The position numbers were made by a program, and so were the translations under genes. Shown here piece after piece: positions 33,528 through 44,140 of a DNA stretch of 64,000 nucleotides. Origin of the DNA: Sequoia sempervirens (Eukaryota; Streptophyta; Pinopsida; Cupressales; Cupressaceae); NCBI GenBank assembly GCA_007258455.2, contig VDFB02000001.1, positions 15,273,747 to 15,337,746 of the forward strand, written 5' to 3'. Each line of letters opens with the position of its first letter. The first letter of the stretch is position 1. The notes beneath the pieces were generated by a model, which was not told the origin of the DNA, did not search any database, and saw only the letters and a list, made by a program, of their open reading frames with translations.

Positions 33528-33593
33528 AAATTCACCAATAAATCTACAACAAAAAATATTTTGTTCATATAAAGAATATTAATGGTACATATT

Positions 33594-34340
33594 TCATCTT
33601 TTATTTACTAGTGATGAACTAACAACAATTAAAATAGATGAAAAAAGATGACATATATCACATACCTTAACATCTGTGAGATTGCTATGTTTGATAAACC
33701 ATTCATAACCTTCAAGTTCAACAGCAACAATATACAGAGAGAAGAGTTGTTTCATATCCTTCATAAAGGGGCTCGTATGCCTTGTCAAATACAGGTAAAT
33801 CATGAACATCATCAAAGTCATCTTGATCATCATGATCAGCTCTGCCACTAAATGTGGCATAGATCAATGTATTCGTACCATCATCTTCAGCTATGTTTTC
33901 TGGCGCATGATCATCTTCTTCCATAGGATCATTAACTCTCATCTTCGAGTATATTCATTAGCTCCATGTTCGTCCTCATTGCAAACCACATCTCTATGGG
34001 CCATGATAATCCATATCATGTGCCCTAGGGTGCCCCACTTTTATAATAATGATAGACACAAATAAACCATGATCATGATCAAGTGATTATATATATATAA
34101 TGTTAAAATGATATAAAGATTTACAAATTCAATCAATATAAACACATATAATGAACAACTTACCAATGGATGATAATCATGCCCCTTCAATGTGACCATG
34201 CTGCATAAAATGTTTCTCAGCTGTTGTGATTAAAATTCATCTCGTCTGTAAGCCCTTGCAATTATTGCAAGGACAATAACATTTCCCATCAATTCTTTCA
34301 ATCTAGCCCACAATCTATCAAGTAAGCCCTTCATTTTGTT
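33594..34340 (-). pseudogene. CACTA transposase N-terminus
   Basis: The part at 34340-34160 reads IERIDGKCYCPCNNCKGLQ and then EKHFMQHGHIEGA, the Cys-rich pattern (I-CPC--C, H---GF--GY) of the transposase-associated domain, with stops. The part at 33942-33718 is acidic (MEEDDHAPENIAEDDG) and ends YEPLYEGYETTLLS; VELEGYEWFIKHSNLTDVK continues it in another frame after a shift near 33745. Plus-strand frames over the same bases are mirror products. Confidence 0.7.
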
Positions 34341-34795
34341 CTAGAATTAATATTATCTGACATGATTTTTCTTTACCAAGCTTGACTATTTAGATCTTCA
34401 AAAAATATTAAACTCACACTCCAATAATTTTTATTCATAGACAGGTAACATAATCTAATAATTCCAATATTTTACACCAAAAATATTTGGCATGCAACCA
34501 CCCCTGCAAAAGAGAAGATAGTCTGAAGTTAATGACCTCAAAAAATACTTTACAATGCTAATTCCAAAACTTATTAAATTCTGATTTTAGCATAATTTCC
34601 AACCATTAAGACTCCTAAAATCATAATATTGAACTTGATCACAAAATTCTTACAACAATGGAGGTAGTGAACTAGTAAGAGCAAGTGACCCATTTCTAAG
34701 GAGCAACAAGTCAAAATCATCATTGCTAATGTCAATACGGATTTATCCTTTTAGTTAAAGATGAAATGTGTCACTTCTTATGACGAGCTTATCCC
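34341..34795. other. No gene seen
   Basis: AT-rich sequence up to the gap. GGTAGTG at about 34666 would be a reversed CACTACC, but no partner was found, so I do not call it the CACTA end. Confidence 0.4.
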
Positions 34796-34895
34796 NNNNN
34801 NNNNNNNNNNNNNNNNNNNNNNNNNNNNNNNNNNNNNNNNNNNNNNNNNNNNNNNNNNNNNNNNNNNNNNNNNNNNNNNNNNNNNNNNNNNNNNN
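34796..34895. other. Assembly gap (100 N)
   Basis: Exactly 100 N, between CACTA-derived DNA and the minus-strand Ty3 gag. Confidence 0.99.
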
Positions 34896-34931
34896 CCTCA
34901 TCAAGACTCTCCTAAGCATAAGAGATTATCC

Positions 34932-35929
34932 CTACTCTGGTTCTATCCCATCTTCAGTTACCTGCTCTTCATGTGCCATACAATTCTTTTTTCTAGTTCC
35001 TTTACTTGATCCCTCAAGACACTCAAAAGATTGATGTCCAATTTCTCCACGCTTGAAACATTTTCCCAAGAATTTATTTCTACCATTTCCTCTCCTTTGT
35101 ACCCTCTGATCTGATTCTTTACTCCACTTAGATCTTGATTCCCATTCACTTGTCTGCTTCTCCTTGCTACCACTCATTTGCTTTTCTTTCCCCTGGGGTT
35201 ATTCTGCTGTCTTTTCTTCACTTTATCTTCTGCCTTAAGAGCATATTGGTAGGCATCTTCAACCGTGAAAATCCTTATCATACTCATCTCATCCTAAATG
35301 TTAAATCTAAGGCCATTTATATACCTTTCCATCTTCTCCCTAGTCATCTCTTGGTGCCCATATCTGATTGTCATCTTGTAAAATTCCTCAATATACTATT
35401 TCACACTCATGTCCTTCTGCTTCAAGTTCTACAACTTCTTGAATAGTTCCAACTCATAGTATTCCAGAATAAATTTAGCCTTCAACCTTGCAACCATCTA
35501 TCTCCACCGAGTGATTCTTGTTTCACCATTTTCCACTCCGTCCTTTTGCAACTCTTTCCACCATAAAGCAACATGTCCTTTCAACTTAGTTTGTGCCAAC
35601 CTAACCCTCAACGGGCCTCTAATATCCTCAAGCTCAAAATAGTCTTCCAACTCTCCTATCTAGTCTATCAAGTCTTCCAAATTTAATGTACCATAGAAGT
35701 TAGAAACCTCCACCCTATTACTTTTACTTACTTGTGTCACTGCTCTCAACAATCTCTCTTCTCTCTCATCTGTCCGTCCTTCAGCCTCTTTAGCCTCAAG
35801 TTCTTCTACAAATTCTTCATATTCATCCTTCAGTTCAAGGTTTCTCCTCAAACCACCCAAGAGGTTCCAGATCTCATTCATCATCTCATTTCTAAAGTAC
35901 ATCATCTACTCCATTCTTCTAGGGTTCAT
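34932..35929 (-). pseudogene. gag: Ty3-type gag with altered zinc knuckle
   Basis: From ATG 35929: MNPRRME, a TAG (35906), then MMYFRNEMMNEI, a helical region, and RVEVSNFYGTLNLEDLID, the start of the gag core. Further on, in shifted frames: WWKELQKDG and a REKMERYINGL stretch match Retrotrans_gag; then a Lys/Arg-rich linker and CFKRGEIGHQSFEC (about 35065-35024). That is a CX2CX4HX4C knuckle with the second Cys replaced by Arg (TGC to CGC). Several stops and shifts between 35180 and 35660. The frame ends EEQVTEDGIEPE near the gap; no protease follows. Confidence 0.75.
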
Positions 35930-36140
35930 CCTTCTCAGCAGCATCTCTCCCCCTGCTTGGTGCAACTGCCTCAACTCAGTGATTTGACTACAAGGTTTCA
36001 ATTGCCTCTCTCTCGGTGATCTATTGAACACACTTACAACCTACCTCAAATTGGTGATCTATGCAACCAAGGAATGCCACAAGGACCGCAACCCACTCAA
36101 GGTTTGCAACTAGCTCTCATCTCAAGATTTGTAGGTTCAC

Positions 36141-36158
36141 AAGCTGGCTCTGATACCA
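36141..36158 (-). promoter_or_regulatory. Primer binding site, tRNA-Met type
   Basis: Minus strand reads TGGTATCAGAGCCAGCTT, the usual initiator tRNA-Met primer site of plant LTR elements, 5 bases after LTR end CTACA. Confidence 0.85.
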
Positions 36159-36163
36159 TCTAA

Positions 36164-36961
36164 TGTAGCCATGGTCAGAGGGTCCTCAATGAGAAAAATA
36201 TAGACCATGCATAAAGAGTCACACAATGGAAGAAACACAAAAAATGGAGGCAAATATAAATTCAAACATTCTTATTATTAGAAATCTCAATTACAACTAG
36301 CCGACAACATTCGGGTTTACAGATTCAGCTCACAGGCTTGATTACAACATGCTCCTCAATGCGAGCAAAAATATTATAGTTCAAATATTATCTTTTTCCA
36401 ATCTCTAACTCTACCCCCTTTCTAATGATCAATTACAATGCTTTATATACATTCACAAATCTAGAAGCATCCCTATCGGCCCAAAGATTATTACAATATC
36501 TGATTAAAGAAAATGTAATGTGTGCGTGCATATGTCGGCCTCAAATTTGAATTACTCCTTGGTGAATGCATAGGATGGAGTGTGGAACTAAATTAAGGTC
36601 AGGGACACTCCATAGAAAAATTCAAATCACACTAAAAAGATCCGCAAGGTATGAAAATGATCCACAAGTGATAACTAGCCGTCAGATAAGAAAATTATTC
36701 TGGTGCCGGTTCAAGAAACTGCCACATAATCCAGAAGCGATAACTTGCTAGAAAATGAACCAATTGTGCTCAAATCTTGGAATAAGGTAAATGAATAGGT
36801 CCATGATGTAAACATAGATCTGTAAGGTCTGGTGAGCAAACATGAAGAATTTCCAAATCTTCCAACTGGAACTGAACAAAAACTGAAACAAAGACAAATT
36901 GGAATGAAAAATATTTTTGGGTGATGCAAGATTGCCACGACCCAAGGATGCTCCTGCATCA
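36164..36961 (-). repeat. 5' LTR of the Ty3-type element
   Basis: Minus strand starts TGATGCAGGAGCATCC and ends GGCTACA, about 800 bases, with TATATAAA at 36449-36442. The start is set where copia coding sequence begins on the other side. Confidence 0.7.
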
Positions 36962-36962
36962 A

Positions 36963-37094
36963 AAGGAAGGTAGATGGGAGTATGTGCCCACTAGGGAAAA
37001 AATTGTAGATATCTTTATGAAGCCTTTTCCTAAGGATACTTTTGAGTATCTCAGAGGGAAGCTAGGGGTGATTACCCCTCCTAATCAGAACTAA
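36963..37094 (+). pseudogene. Ty1/copia polymerase C-terminal end
   Basis: 43 codons and a TAA: WEYVPTREKIVDIFMKPFPK and FEYLRGKLGVITP match the end of the copia RNase H region (--VPT-EQ-ADI-TKPL----FE-LR--LG). Everything before it is missing, cut by the minus-strand Ty3 LTR. The following sequence has several AAAGGGGGAGA blocks, as in copia 3' ends. Confidence 0.85.
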
Positions 37095-37381
37095 GATGCA
37101 TTGACTTGCATCAGTCCGTGTATTTCATAGTCATATCTTGATCCAGATTGATGTTGTGGTGGCTGCTACTCAGGGGGAGTAGTCAGATGTTCAGAAATGT
37201 GGTTCAGAGTTTATGTGGAGAAAGATACAAATTATCTTTGTCATTGATGTCAAAGGGGGAGAAGAGTCATGTGAAAAACTATGAATTATCTAGGGAGAAG
37301 AGTCAAAATGTAAGGGGGAGAAAGTACTAAGAGATAGTTGCACTGATGGTGCTTTTCACATCACGTGTTTCCATCAATGCC

Positions 37382-37390
37382 AAAGGGGGA
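37382..37390 (+). promoter_or_regulatory. Polypurine tract of the copia element
   Basis: AAAGGGGGA, after ATGCC, is the usual copia tract; similar blocks precede it at about 37254 and 37312. Confidence 0.6.
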
Positions 37391-38610
37391 TATTTTTGGA
37401 TGTTGTTCATATGTGGTTGTAATTGATGTCAACACTATTGGAATTAAGGTTGTATATGTCGAGGATATTGAGAAAATTGTAATAAAATAAGTTGCAGGTT
37501 GTCAGTGATGCAATGAAGTTCAGTTTAGCCATCATGTTGTTGGATAGCTCAATATGTTGATGATCAGAGGTTGTGGATTAAAGGGTTTTTTGATGAGTAT
37601 ATATAGTTTATCCACGTTAAGTTTCAGAGATCCGCATGAAGATTTGATCGAGTTATGAGTGTCTATGTTTTGATTGTTTTTCTGTTGCTTCAGTTGGTGT
37701 TCCTGAAACAAGATGATGTGATTCTAGTAAGTTGAGTTGTTTTGGATGCTTCTATGGTGATTCATGATACTCATGGATGTTTCTAGGTCATGCTCTATCT
37801 TTTTTGCACATCTGCATTGATTGTTGTGCTCACGATTGGTGATTTTCTTTTGCGTGTTCATGTTTTTCATGTTCATGGCCGACAGGGTGATTGTAGCGTG
37901 TTGTGGATCTTTGAGGCTTAATTGTTTAAAGTGTTTCATGTTCGAGGATGTTGTTTTGGGTTTTCATTATGTTGTTTCCGAAATTGGTTGATTCACATTA
38001 ATAATTACTTATTGATTTGGGCCAGCAGTTTGTACCTATTTTATTATTTTGTTGAAGCTAATAGGTAGATGATGTTATCTCTTGTTGCATATATATATGA
38101 GTGATTGTTTATTCCATTTGAGAGTGTGGTGTGTGTGAATAATGTTCTAATATTTTGAAGACAAAGGCAGAGTGTGAAGAAGTGTGAAGAAGAGTGAGCA
38201 GAGTTTATGTGCTTAATCCGAACTGTAATCAAGCATTAGCAGATGCTATTTTCTCAGTTCAAAATCTTGTGGATGTAATTCAAATGTTTCTGTAAGATAG
38301 TGTGTCTTCCTTTGGGCAGTAAGCCTTGTTGTATTTGAGTAGTGAGCTCTAGGTAGTGTGCTTGAATGCATGTGCATTCCCCATTTTTTCTTCTTTATAC
38401 TTTTAACAGAGTATAATCTTGTGGACTAACCTCCACCATGGTTTTTCCCCTAACAGGGTTTCCACGTAAAACAAATTTGGTGTTATGTGTGTTGCTAATG
38501 TGGTGATGGTTTATGCTTTTATGCTTATTTATTAGATATGAGAATAAGGTTAATAAGTTTAATAAGTTTAATTTCTAAGACAACTAATTCACCCCCCCTC
38601 TTAGTTGTCT
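37391..38610 (+). repeat. 3' LTR of the copia element
   Basis: Starts at or shortly after the tract (TGTTGTTCATATG at 37401 is the best TG start). Near its end it has CCATGGTTTTTCCCC, GGGTTTCCACGT and TTCACCCCCCCTCTTAG, hallmarks of plant copia LTRs. It ends near 38610, where gag of M1 begins on the other strand. A TATATATATGAG near 38087 may be its promoter. Confidence 0.7.
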
Positions 38611-38842
38611 GCCTTTGTGTTGCCAACATGGAAGTCATCGAAAATGAAGTATTAAGGGTATGATCGATAGTGGGTTGACTAGTGTCAACACTATGAGTGA
38701 AAGAGTTAGAAAACCCAAGATCCATGGTGAATGGTGTATCACAGGATGAAATGAGTCTCAAACTATGTCCCACGAAAGTATTGGCAATAGGACACCAATT
38801 TTTGAAGCTCATACAAGTTTCACAAACCCAAGGTGCACCCAA
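38611..38842 (-). pseudogene. gag: Gag N-terminal fragment (M1)
   Basis: CMSFKNWCPIANTFVGHSLR and TPFTMDLGFS align with CMSFWCPIDNTLVRRSSQ and TLIVDLGLS of P1. Conservation of protein between diverged subfamilies shows that this segment was truly coding. After ATQ the frame runs into copia LTR sequence. Confidence 0.6.
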
Positions 38843-39145
38843 AATGGATAAGAGGTAAAATGCGATGAAATATCCTAGAATATAAAGTGCAATGCAATTA
38901 TGTAAAAGAAATTTTTAGATTCAAGAAAAGATAATTTTTTGATTATGCTATGCAAAAACCTGAAAATGATTTCTTTTAGATGCAATTTTGAATTCAAAAA
39001 ATGCACTGAATTTGAAAAATTAAGCTTAATATGAACAATTTCAAATAACAAAATTTTTTGAAACTGAAACAACAAACTAAATACAGAAACACAGAATGCA
39101 TAAACAACAATTTAAATGATTGAAATTTCAAAAAATCCCTAATTA

Positions 39146-39177
39146 GGGACTCATTTTCCCATGGGTGAATGGGCCTC
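39146..39177. other. Recurrent hairpin motif in M1 leader
   Basis: GGGACTCATTTTCCC ATGGG TGAATGGGCCTC: same place relative to gag as the leader hairpins of P1 (472) and P2 (46052). Confidence 0.55.
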
Positions 39178-39729
39178 ACTTCAGGGTTTTTAAAAATTAA
39201 TTTGGAAGTTTCTGTGATGATTTCTATGTTTTTTCATATTCTGGTTTCAGACAGTGAGTTACAGTTTCAATTGTTTGTAAAATGAGGTCTGAATGCAAAT
39301 GAAAAATAGTGTTAAATGATAAGAAAAAAGACCTAATTTGAGATGCAATTTTGATTCAATTTTCAGATGTAAATGACTGATTATGCAATTCTATTAAACA
39401 CTATGCAAAATGACCGATTGTTTTGAATTCTCTAGATTTTAAAGAATACAAAAATGCAAACCTAAAAACCTAAACAAGATGCAAACTAATGCAAGTAAAC
39501 AATGCCAAATGAGATGAAAATCAATGCAATGCAATGTAAATGAATGCAACACCTAGATCTAGGGTTGAATATGGACTCTAAATCAACAAGATATGATGCT
39601 CAAAAGTCAAGTTCACCAAAATGAAACATAAAAAATAGGGTTTTTACCAAAATGGATTGATCGAAATGTGTGGTGTGAAGGACCTAGTGATAACTTTAAG
39701 AAATCCCCCTCAAAAAAATATATAAAATC

Positions 39730-40585
39730 CTGGTGAATCTTTCATTTTTTTAGAAAAATATTAATTTCTATTGGCAAATCTTTGCTTTTTTCAAAAAAAA
39801 AAAATATTGGAAATTTTTTACCACTGAAATTTTGTGGATTTGGTGAATCTTGAAAAATAATAAGAAAATTCATTAATTATGATGGTGAATCCATCCAATC
39901 TAAAAATAATTCTCATGGAAAAGTAGGGGCCCGAGGGTGGAAATTATTGATGGGGTTAAGGGGTAGACTATAATATTTACTTGCCATGATTGTTTTAAAA
40001 TATAATATAATGGACCTCATTGTATTTTGCAAGGTAAAATGTACCCATGATCTATAATTCTCATGGGGCTTGAAATTTATTTTAGACCATTGATCTAATG
40101 ACCCTCGATGTACTCTGCAAGGTAATATATACCCATAATCTATAATGCTCATGAGACCCAAAATTGTGGGCTCCATGAGCATTACAGATCGTGGATACAT
40201 TTTACCTCTTCGAATACAAGAAGGGCCATTAGATTATATTATAAATCAATGGTGGAAACAAAAGATTAGAAATATGGCCCTAAAAAAACTAATAATTATG
40301 ATATATTATTGGAAAATTAATATAGACTTAGACTACTATAATTTATCAAATTTAGGAGAATATGATCCTAATCATGTATCAAATATTGTGGAAAATTTTT
40401 GAGTTAATTTTTTTAATAAAATAAATTATTTGGCGATTTAAATAAGACTATAATAAAATTTTGTAAAAATATGGTGATTCAAGTCACATTATAACTCAAA
40501 TTATTAGTCAATTTTGGATTCCCAAATTTCAATTATTAGCCAATTGGCGAATATTAGTCACTAAAAAAATCACTAAGATTCAAGG
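39730..40585. repeat. Foldback-like insertion with inverted and direct repeats
   Basis: The ends are imperfectly inverted (TGGTGAATCTTTCATTTTTTTA at the left; TAAAAAAATCACTAAGATTCAA at the right). Inside, a block with CAAGGTAA-TAT-TACCCAT-ATCTATAAT-CTCATG occurs twice directly (about 40030 and 40115) and once inverted (about 40170-40245), giving a stem of roughly 75 bases centred near 40163. No coding frame. It sits at the LTR/leader border of M1. Confidence 0.5.
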
Positions 40586-40589
40586 ACCT

Positions 40590-42024
40590 ATTTTCCTCTA
40601 TTTCATTAGGAAATGAGATCCACACAATGAATTGATTATCAACCCTTAGGTGAATCAAGTCAATATGAGAATCTTCATATTTCCTTATGATTGAAGGATG
40701 GGGGTCAAGGTCAAACAACACTTTGGGGAGAAAAACTAAAAAATAGAAAATCAACAATAAAGTGCAATATAACACTTGAAATAACAATATTAAACTCAAT
40801 ATTTGTAGAACTAGAAAATAAAATGTAGATCTCAGAAGGGCAGAAACATGTGTACTAGTCACCAAAAGATCTTTTCAGAAGTTGATCCGAGACTCATTCG
40901 CCCATGGGAAAATGGTTCCAAGTACATGGGTTGCAACAATATTTTGGGAGCCTCTGGTGCAGATTTGGAGCTTCTAATTTGTTTCAAAAATTCAGAAATC
41001 TGATCTATAGGTGAGATTCCATGATTTGACGACAACTTTGACAACTTTATAAATATTTCTCTTTAAAAGGTCTTCAAGTATTCTTCAACTTGAATCTACA
41101 ATCATACATACAAGAGAGAAAAATGTTTGTTTTGGGTGAATAGGGGTTTTCCTTGGTCAAACCCCATTTTGGTAATCAAACCTTGAATTGAAATAATGAA
41201 ATGAAAGAGGGAATGAAGAATGAACAAAGCTATGCTACCACTCAACAAACCCTTGAATGAAACCTTAATAATGGAGATCTTCTAGGAGGTCTATAACTTG
41301 CATGAAATAACTAAATAGGATTTGGATCTTGACACTTGAATCTTGCTTGAAATGATACTTTGAATGCTTGACTTGATCATGAAACCTACATCACAATTTT
41401 AGCTTCCAAAAGCATGCATGATGCAAGAAGAATTTGACAAGATGAATGGATCTTGAATGTTTCAATAAATCTTTGATATATCTTCTCCTGAATGCCCTTG
41501 ATCATAAAATTTTCTTTAGGAATACTTGCATAAAAACTCTATCTTGAAAACTCTAGGAGAAACCTAGAAAATGACCTTGTATTTATAAATATGCATCCTT
41601 AATTTCCCAAAATTCAAATATCACAAGCTGACATTGAATTATGGATTTGAAAATATTAAAATATCATTAAAAACATAATTTAAATTTAGGTCCAAAGGTT
41701 TAGGGAGGACCCATTCGTGCATGGGTGAATGGGTCCTAGGTCCATAAACATGAAACACACATTGCTCAATGTAAAGTGTTATGTTTCGACATTAATTACT
41801 GTCGGGTTTCCCCTTTGGAAAATGCAATTAATTAGCCTTGTAAATGAATTAAAGGGCCAATTAAGGAATAATTAAGCTCAATTTAATTAAGAGGGCCCAA
41901 ATAAATGTGTAAATGTAAAGGGGTGCATTTAACAACACTAAATTAAGACATTATTAAGTCCAATTTAACTAGGAGAACCCAAAAAAGTGAGAAAATGTAA
42001 AGGAGCACATTTTTCTACACTACA
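40590..42024 (-). repeat. 5' LTR of M1
   Basis: Minus-strand LTR of about 1.43 kb. Its start matches M3 (49399) closely and differs from P1/P2. Hairpins at 40891 and 41707. Confidence 0.6.
41707..41736. other. Recurrent hairpin motif with doubly changed stem (M1 LTR)
   Basis: GGACCCATTC, a 10-base spacer, then GAATGGGTCC. Relative to GGACTCATTC/GAATGAGTCC both partners of one base pair changed (T-A to C-G), so the stem stays perfect. Confidence 0.7.
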
Positions 42025-42289
42025 CATCTACCACAAAAACTCATATCATTAATTTAAAGGTTGGCCTAATTAGATGAAACATGCAACATCATAACTTGTT
42101 GGCTCAAAAATCCAACCTTCACACCTCATGAAAGAAACTGAAAGGTGGAAAATGGTTTTCTCTCACCTTTAGGGCTTAGGTACCTAAAAGGGGAAATTTT
42201 CACTAACTTTCACTCAAGAACAAACCCTTGAGATCTCAATGGAAAAGGGAAAAAGATCTTGAAAGAGGGCTATTCTAGAGGTTGAATAT
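42025..42289. other. Spacer between M1 and M2 LTRs
   Basis: No gene. Could be host DNA at the M1 insertion site or leftover leader of the M2 family. Confidence 0.3.
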
Positions 42290-44140
42290 GATCTAATAAG
42301 GTGTTCACCACCAAGTTTAGACTTGGAAAAGACAATGAAATGCAAGATGCAACACTAAACCCTAATTGAATGAAATGCACTATGAAATGACCTAGAGAAG
42401 TAAATGGAATGACACATAAAATTATAAAAAAGAATGTGTACACCTGGGAAACCGGAGATGGCTGAATGGAGGTTTGGATCACTAAAAAATCATCTTTTAC
42501 TGCCGATTGGGACTCATTCACCAAGGTAAGTGAATCGGTCCTATTTTTGGAAAATTGTGTACAAACAAAAATCTACCAAAAGGGTATCCAAATCTACAAA
42601 GTCTTGAAAATTGATTGGTACTCGGACTCATTCACCATAAGTGGCGAATCATTCTAGTTACAATTTTCTAAATATTTAAAGGATGATCCTATTCTTCTCG
42701 GTCTGCTTTTTCCTTCCTAATTGGTTTCCAGATTTGAATCTCTGAATTGCAACCTGTAGGTCTTCTCCAAGGTTCTCCAAGGCTTGATGACAACTTTGAC
42801 AACTTTGAACGATTTGAAACTATTCTCCAATCTTGCTCCTTAGGAAATCTACAACCTAGCCCTACAAATCACATGCAAAGGAGAGGAAAAAATGTTGTGG
42901 GGTTAGTGGATAGGGGTTTTCCTTGGTCAAACCACATTGTGGAAATCACTCCTTGACATGAAATCAAATAAGAATGGAGAATGATGAATGAAAAAATAAC
43001 ATTGTTGTAACTCACCAAACCTTAGCAATAAGGTGCTATAAATATGCTTGTAATGGCTCCAATAGATGTAGAATTTTATTCTTGCTTGAATGATGTTGGT
43101 CTTGAGTGAAACACATGCTTGAATCATAAAATGCTACACCACTATTGTTGGTTCTAAAACAACATGCTTCGTGAAATATTTGACATGATGATTGATGATT
43201 GAATGTTGCTCTAGAATGCTTGAAAATATGCTCTTGAAGACACTTGAAAGCTCTTGAATACTCTTGTGAACACTTGATTTCTTATTAGAATTCTAGGGAA
43301 AAATATGAGAGAAAAAACCTTGTATTTATACTCAATTATGCAAGAATTCCCAAAATTACAACACTACAAGCTAAAATCATATCTAGGAGAATAAAATCCC
43401 ACTAGAAATTTGAATTAATTTTAATTTTGGGCCACATGGGACTCATTCACCCTAGATGGTGAATAAGTCCCATCTGGCATAATGTATGGGACCAAAAATC
43501 AAAAGTACTTAGAAAGGTGTAAAAATAGGTTCGGGACACAAAAATCTAGGTGGACCCATTCACCCAAGGTGGCAATGAGTCCCAGATCACTAAATATGGG
43601 CCACACAAGTCAGAAACACTTGAATTATGATTGGGTACTGATTGGTGTCAGGATTACCCTAAAAAAGATGCATTAAATGGGGCTTGTGGATGTAAAATAG
43701 GGCCAATTAAAGAATAAGAAAGCCCAATTATTAATGAAAAGCCTAGAAAAGTGTGAAAGTGTGTCACAACACTTTACAACACTTTAAAAAAGACAAGATT
43801 AATGTTTATTTTAATTACAAAGGGGCTTATTATGTGCAATTAATTAATAAGACCTTAGAAAAGTGTGAAAGCGAGTTACAACACTTCACAACACTTTGGC
43901 AAGGTATAATTTAAATCCATTAGTTCACAAGGGCCCAAGACCTAATGTGAATGTTTCAAGCACATTACAACACTAAATCAAGGCAATACTAAGCCCAAAT
44001 TCACAAGGAGGGACCAAACAAGTGTGAAAATGTCCCGATGACATTTTTTGACACAACATTTATCCCCCACTTTAGTGAGAGGATGAACTTGCTTCAAACT
44101 CACACTAAAGTAGACAAACATGCATCAAGAGGGGTCCAAG
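42290..44140 (-). mobile_element. P-related element M2: 3' LTR, polypurine tract, short tail
   Basis: Minus-strand LTR opens TGTTGTGTCAAAAAATG at 44058 and runs to about 42290 (end not exact). Four hairpins lie at 42509, 42624, 43438 and 43552. On its upstream side 44059-44075 is the reversed polypurine tract, and 44076-44140 matches the last bases of the P1 interior. The plus-strand LTR of P2 then starts at 44141, so P2 either inserted here or was joined here. Confidence 0.65.

Larger units (their letters stand above)
13557..34340 (-). mobile_element. CACTA (En/Spm) transposon, split by two LTR elements
   Basis: Minus-strand pieces in the right order make one TNP2-type transposase: transposase-associated Cys region (about 34340-34160), tnp2 N-part (33942-33030), tnp2 middle (32841-32316), tnp2 C-part (24800-24145), DUF4218 (23949-23521), DUF4216 and acidic tail (14238-13617). 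LTR element B sits between the tnp2 pieces and element A inside the DUF4216 region. CACTA elements move by cut and paste; this copy is dead because of the insertions, stops and frameshifts. Terminal CACTA repeats and their 3-base TSD were not found; the right end may be lost near the 34796 gap. Confidence 0.85.
34896..36961 (-). mobile_element. Ty3-type retrotransposon, 5' part only (LTR and gag)
   Basis: A minus-strand 5' LTR (36961-36164), a TGGTATCAGAGCC primer site (36158-36141), and a broken gag (35929-34932); the rest is lost at the gap. It abuts the copia tail at 36962, as if it had inserted into the copia polymerase gene. The gag style (zinc knuckle, EVSNFYGTLNLEDLID) suggests a chromovirus-type Ty3 element. 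Confidence 0.75.
38611..42024 (-). mobile_element. P-related element M1, 5' part (LTR, leader, gag start)
   Basis: On the minus strand: LTR opening TGTAGTGTAGAAAAATG at 42024, running to about 40590; then an inserted foldback-like segment; then leader (39720-38850) with the same GTGAAAAACCC and TTGGTGAAC blocks as P1/P2; then the first ~75 codons of gag, cut off by the copia LTR. It is a different subfamily from P1/P2 but shares hairpins and gag start. Confidence 0.65.

Noticed and set aside
34660..34675. Possible CACTA terminal repeat (GGTAGTG)
   Set aside because: No matching CACTACC end near 12.2-13.5 kb and no 3-base duplication could be shown.
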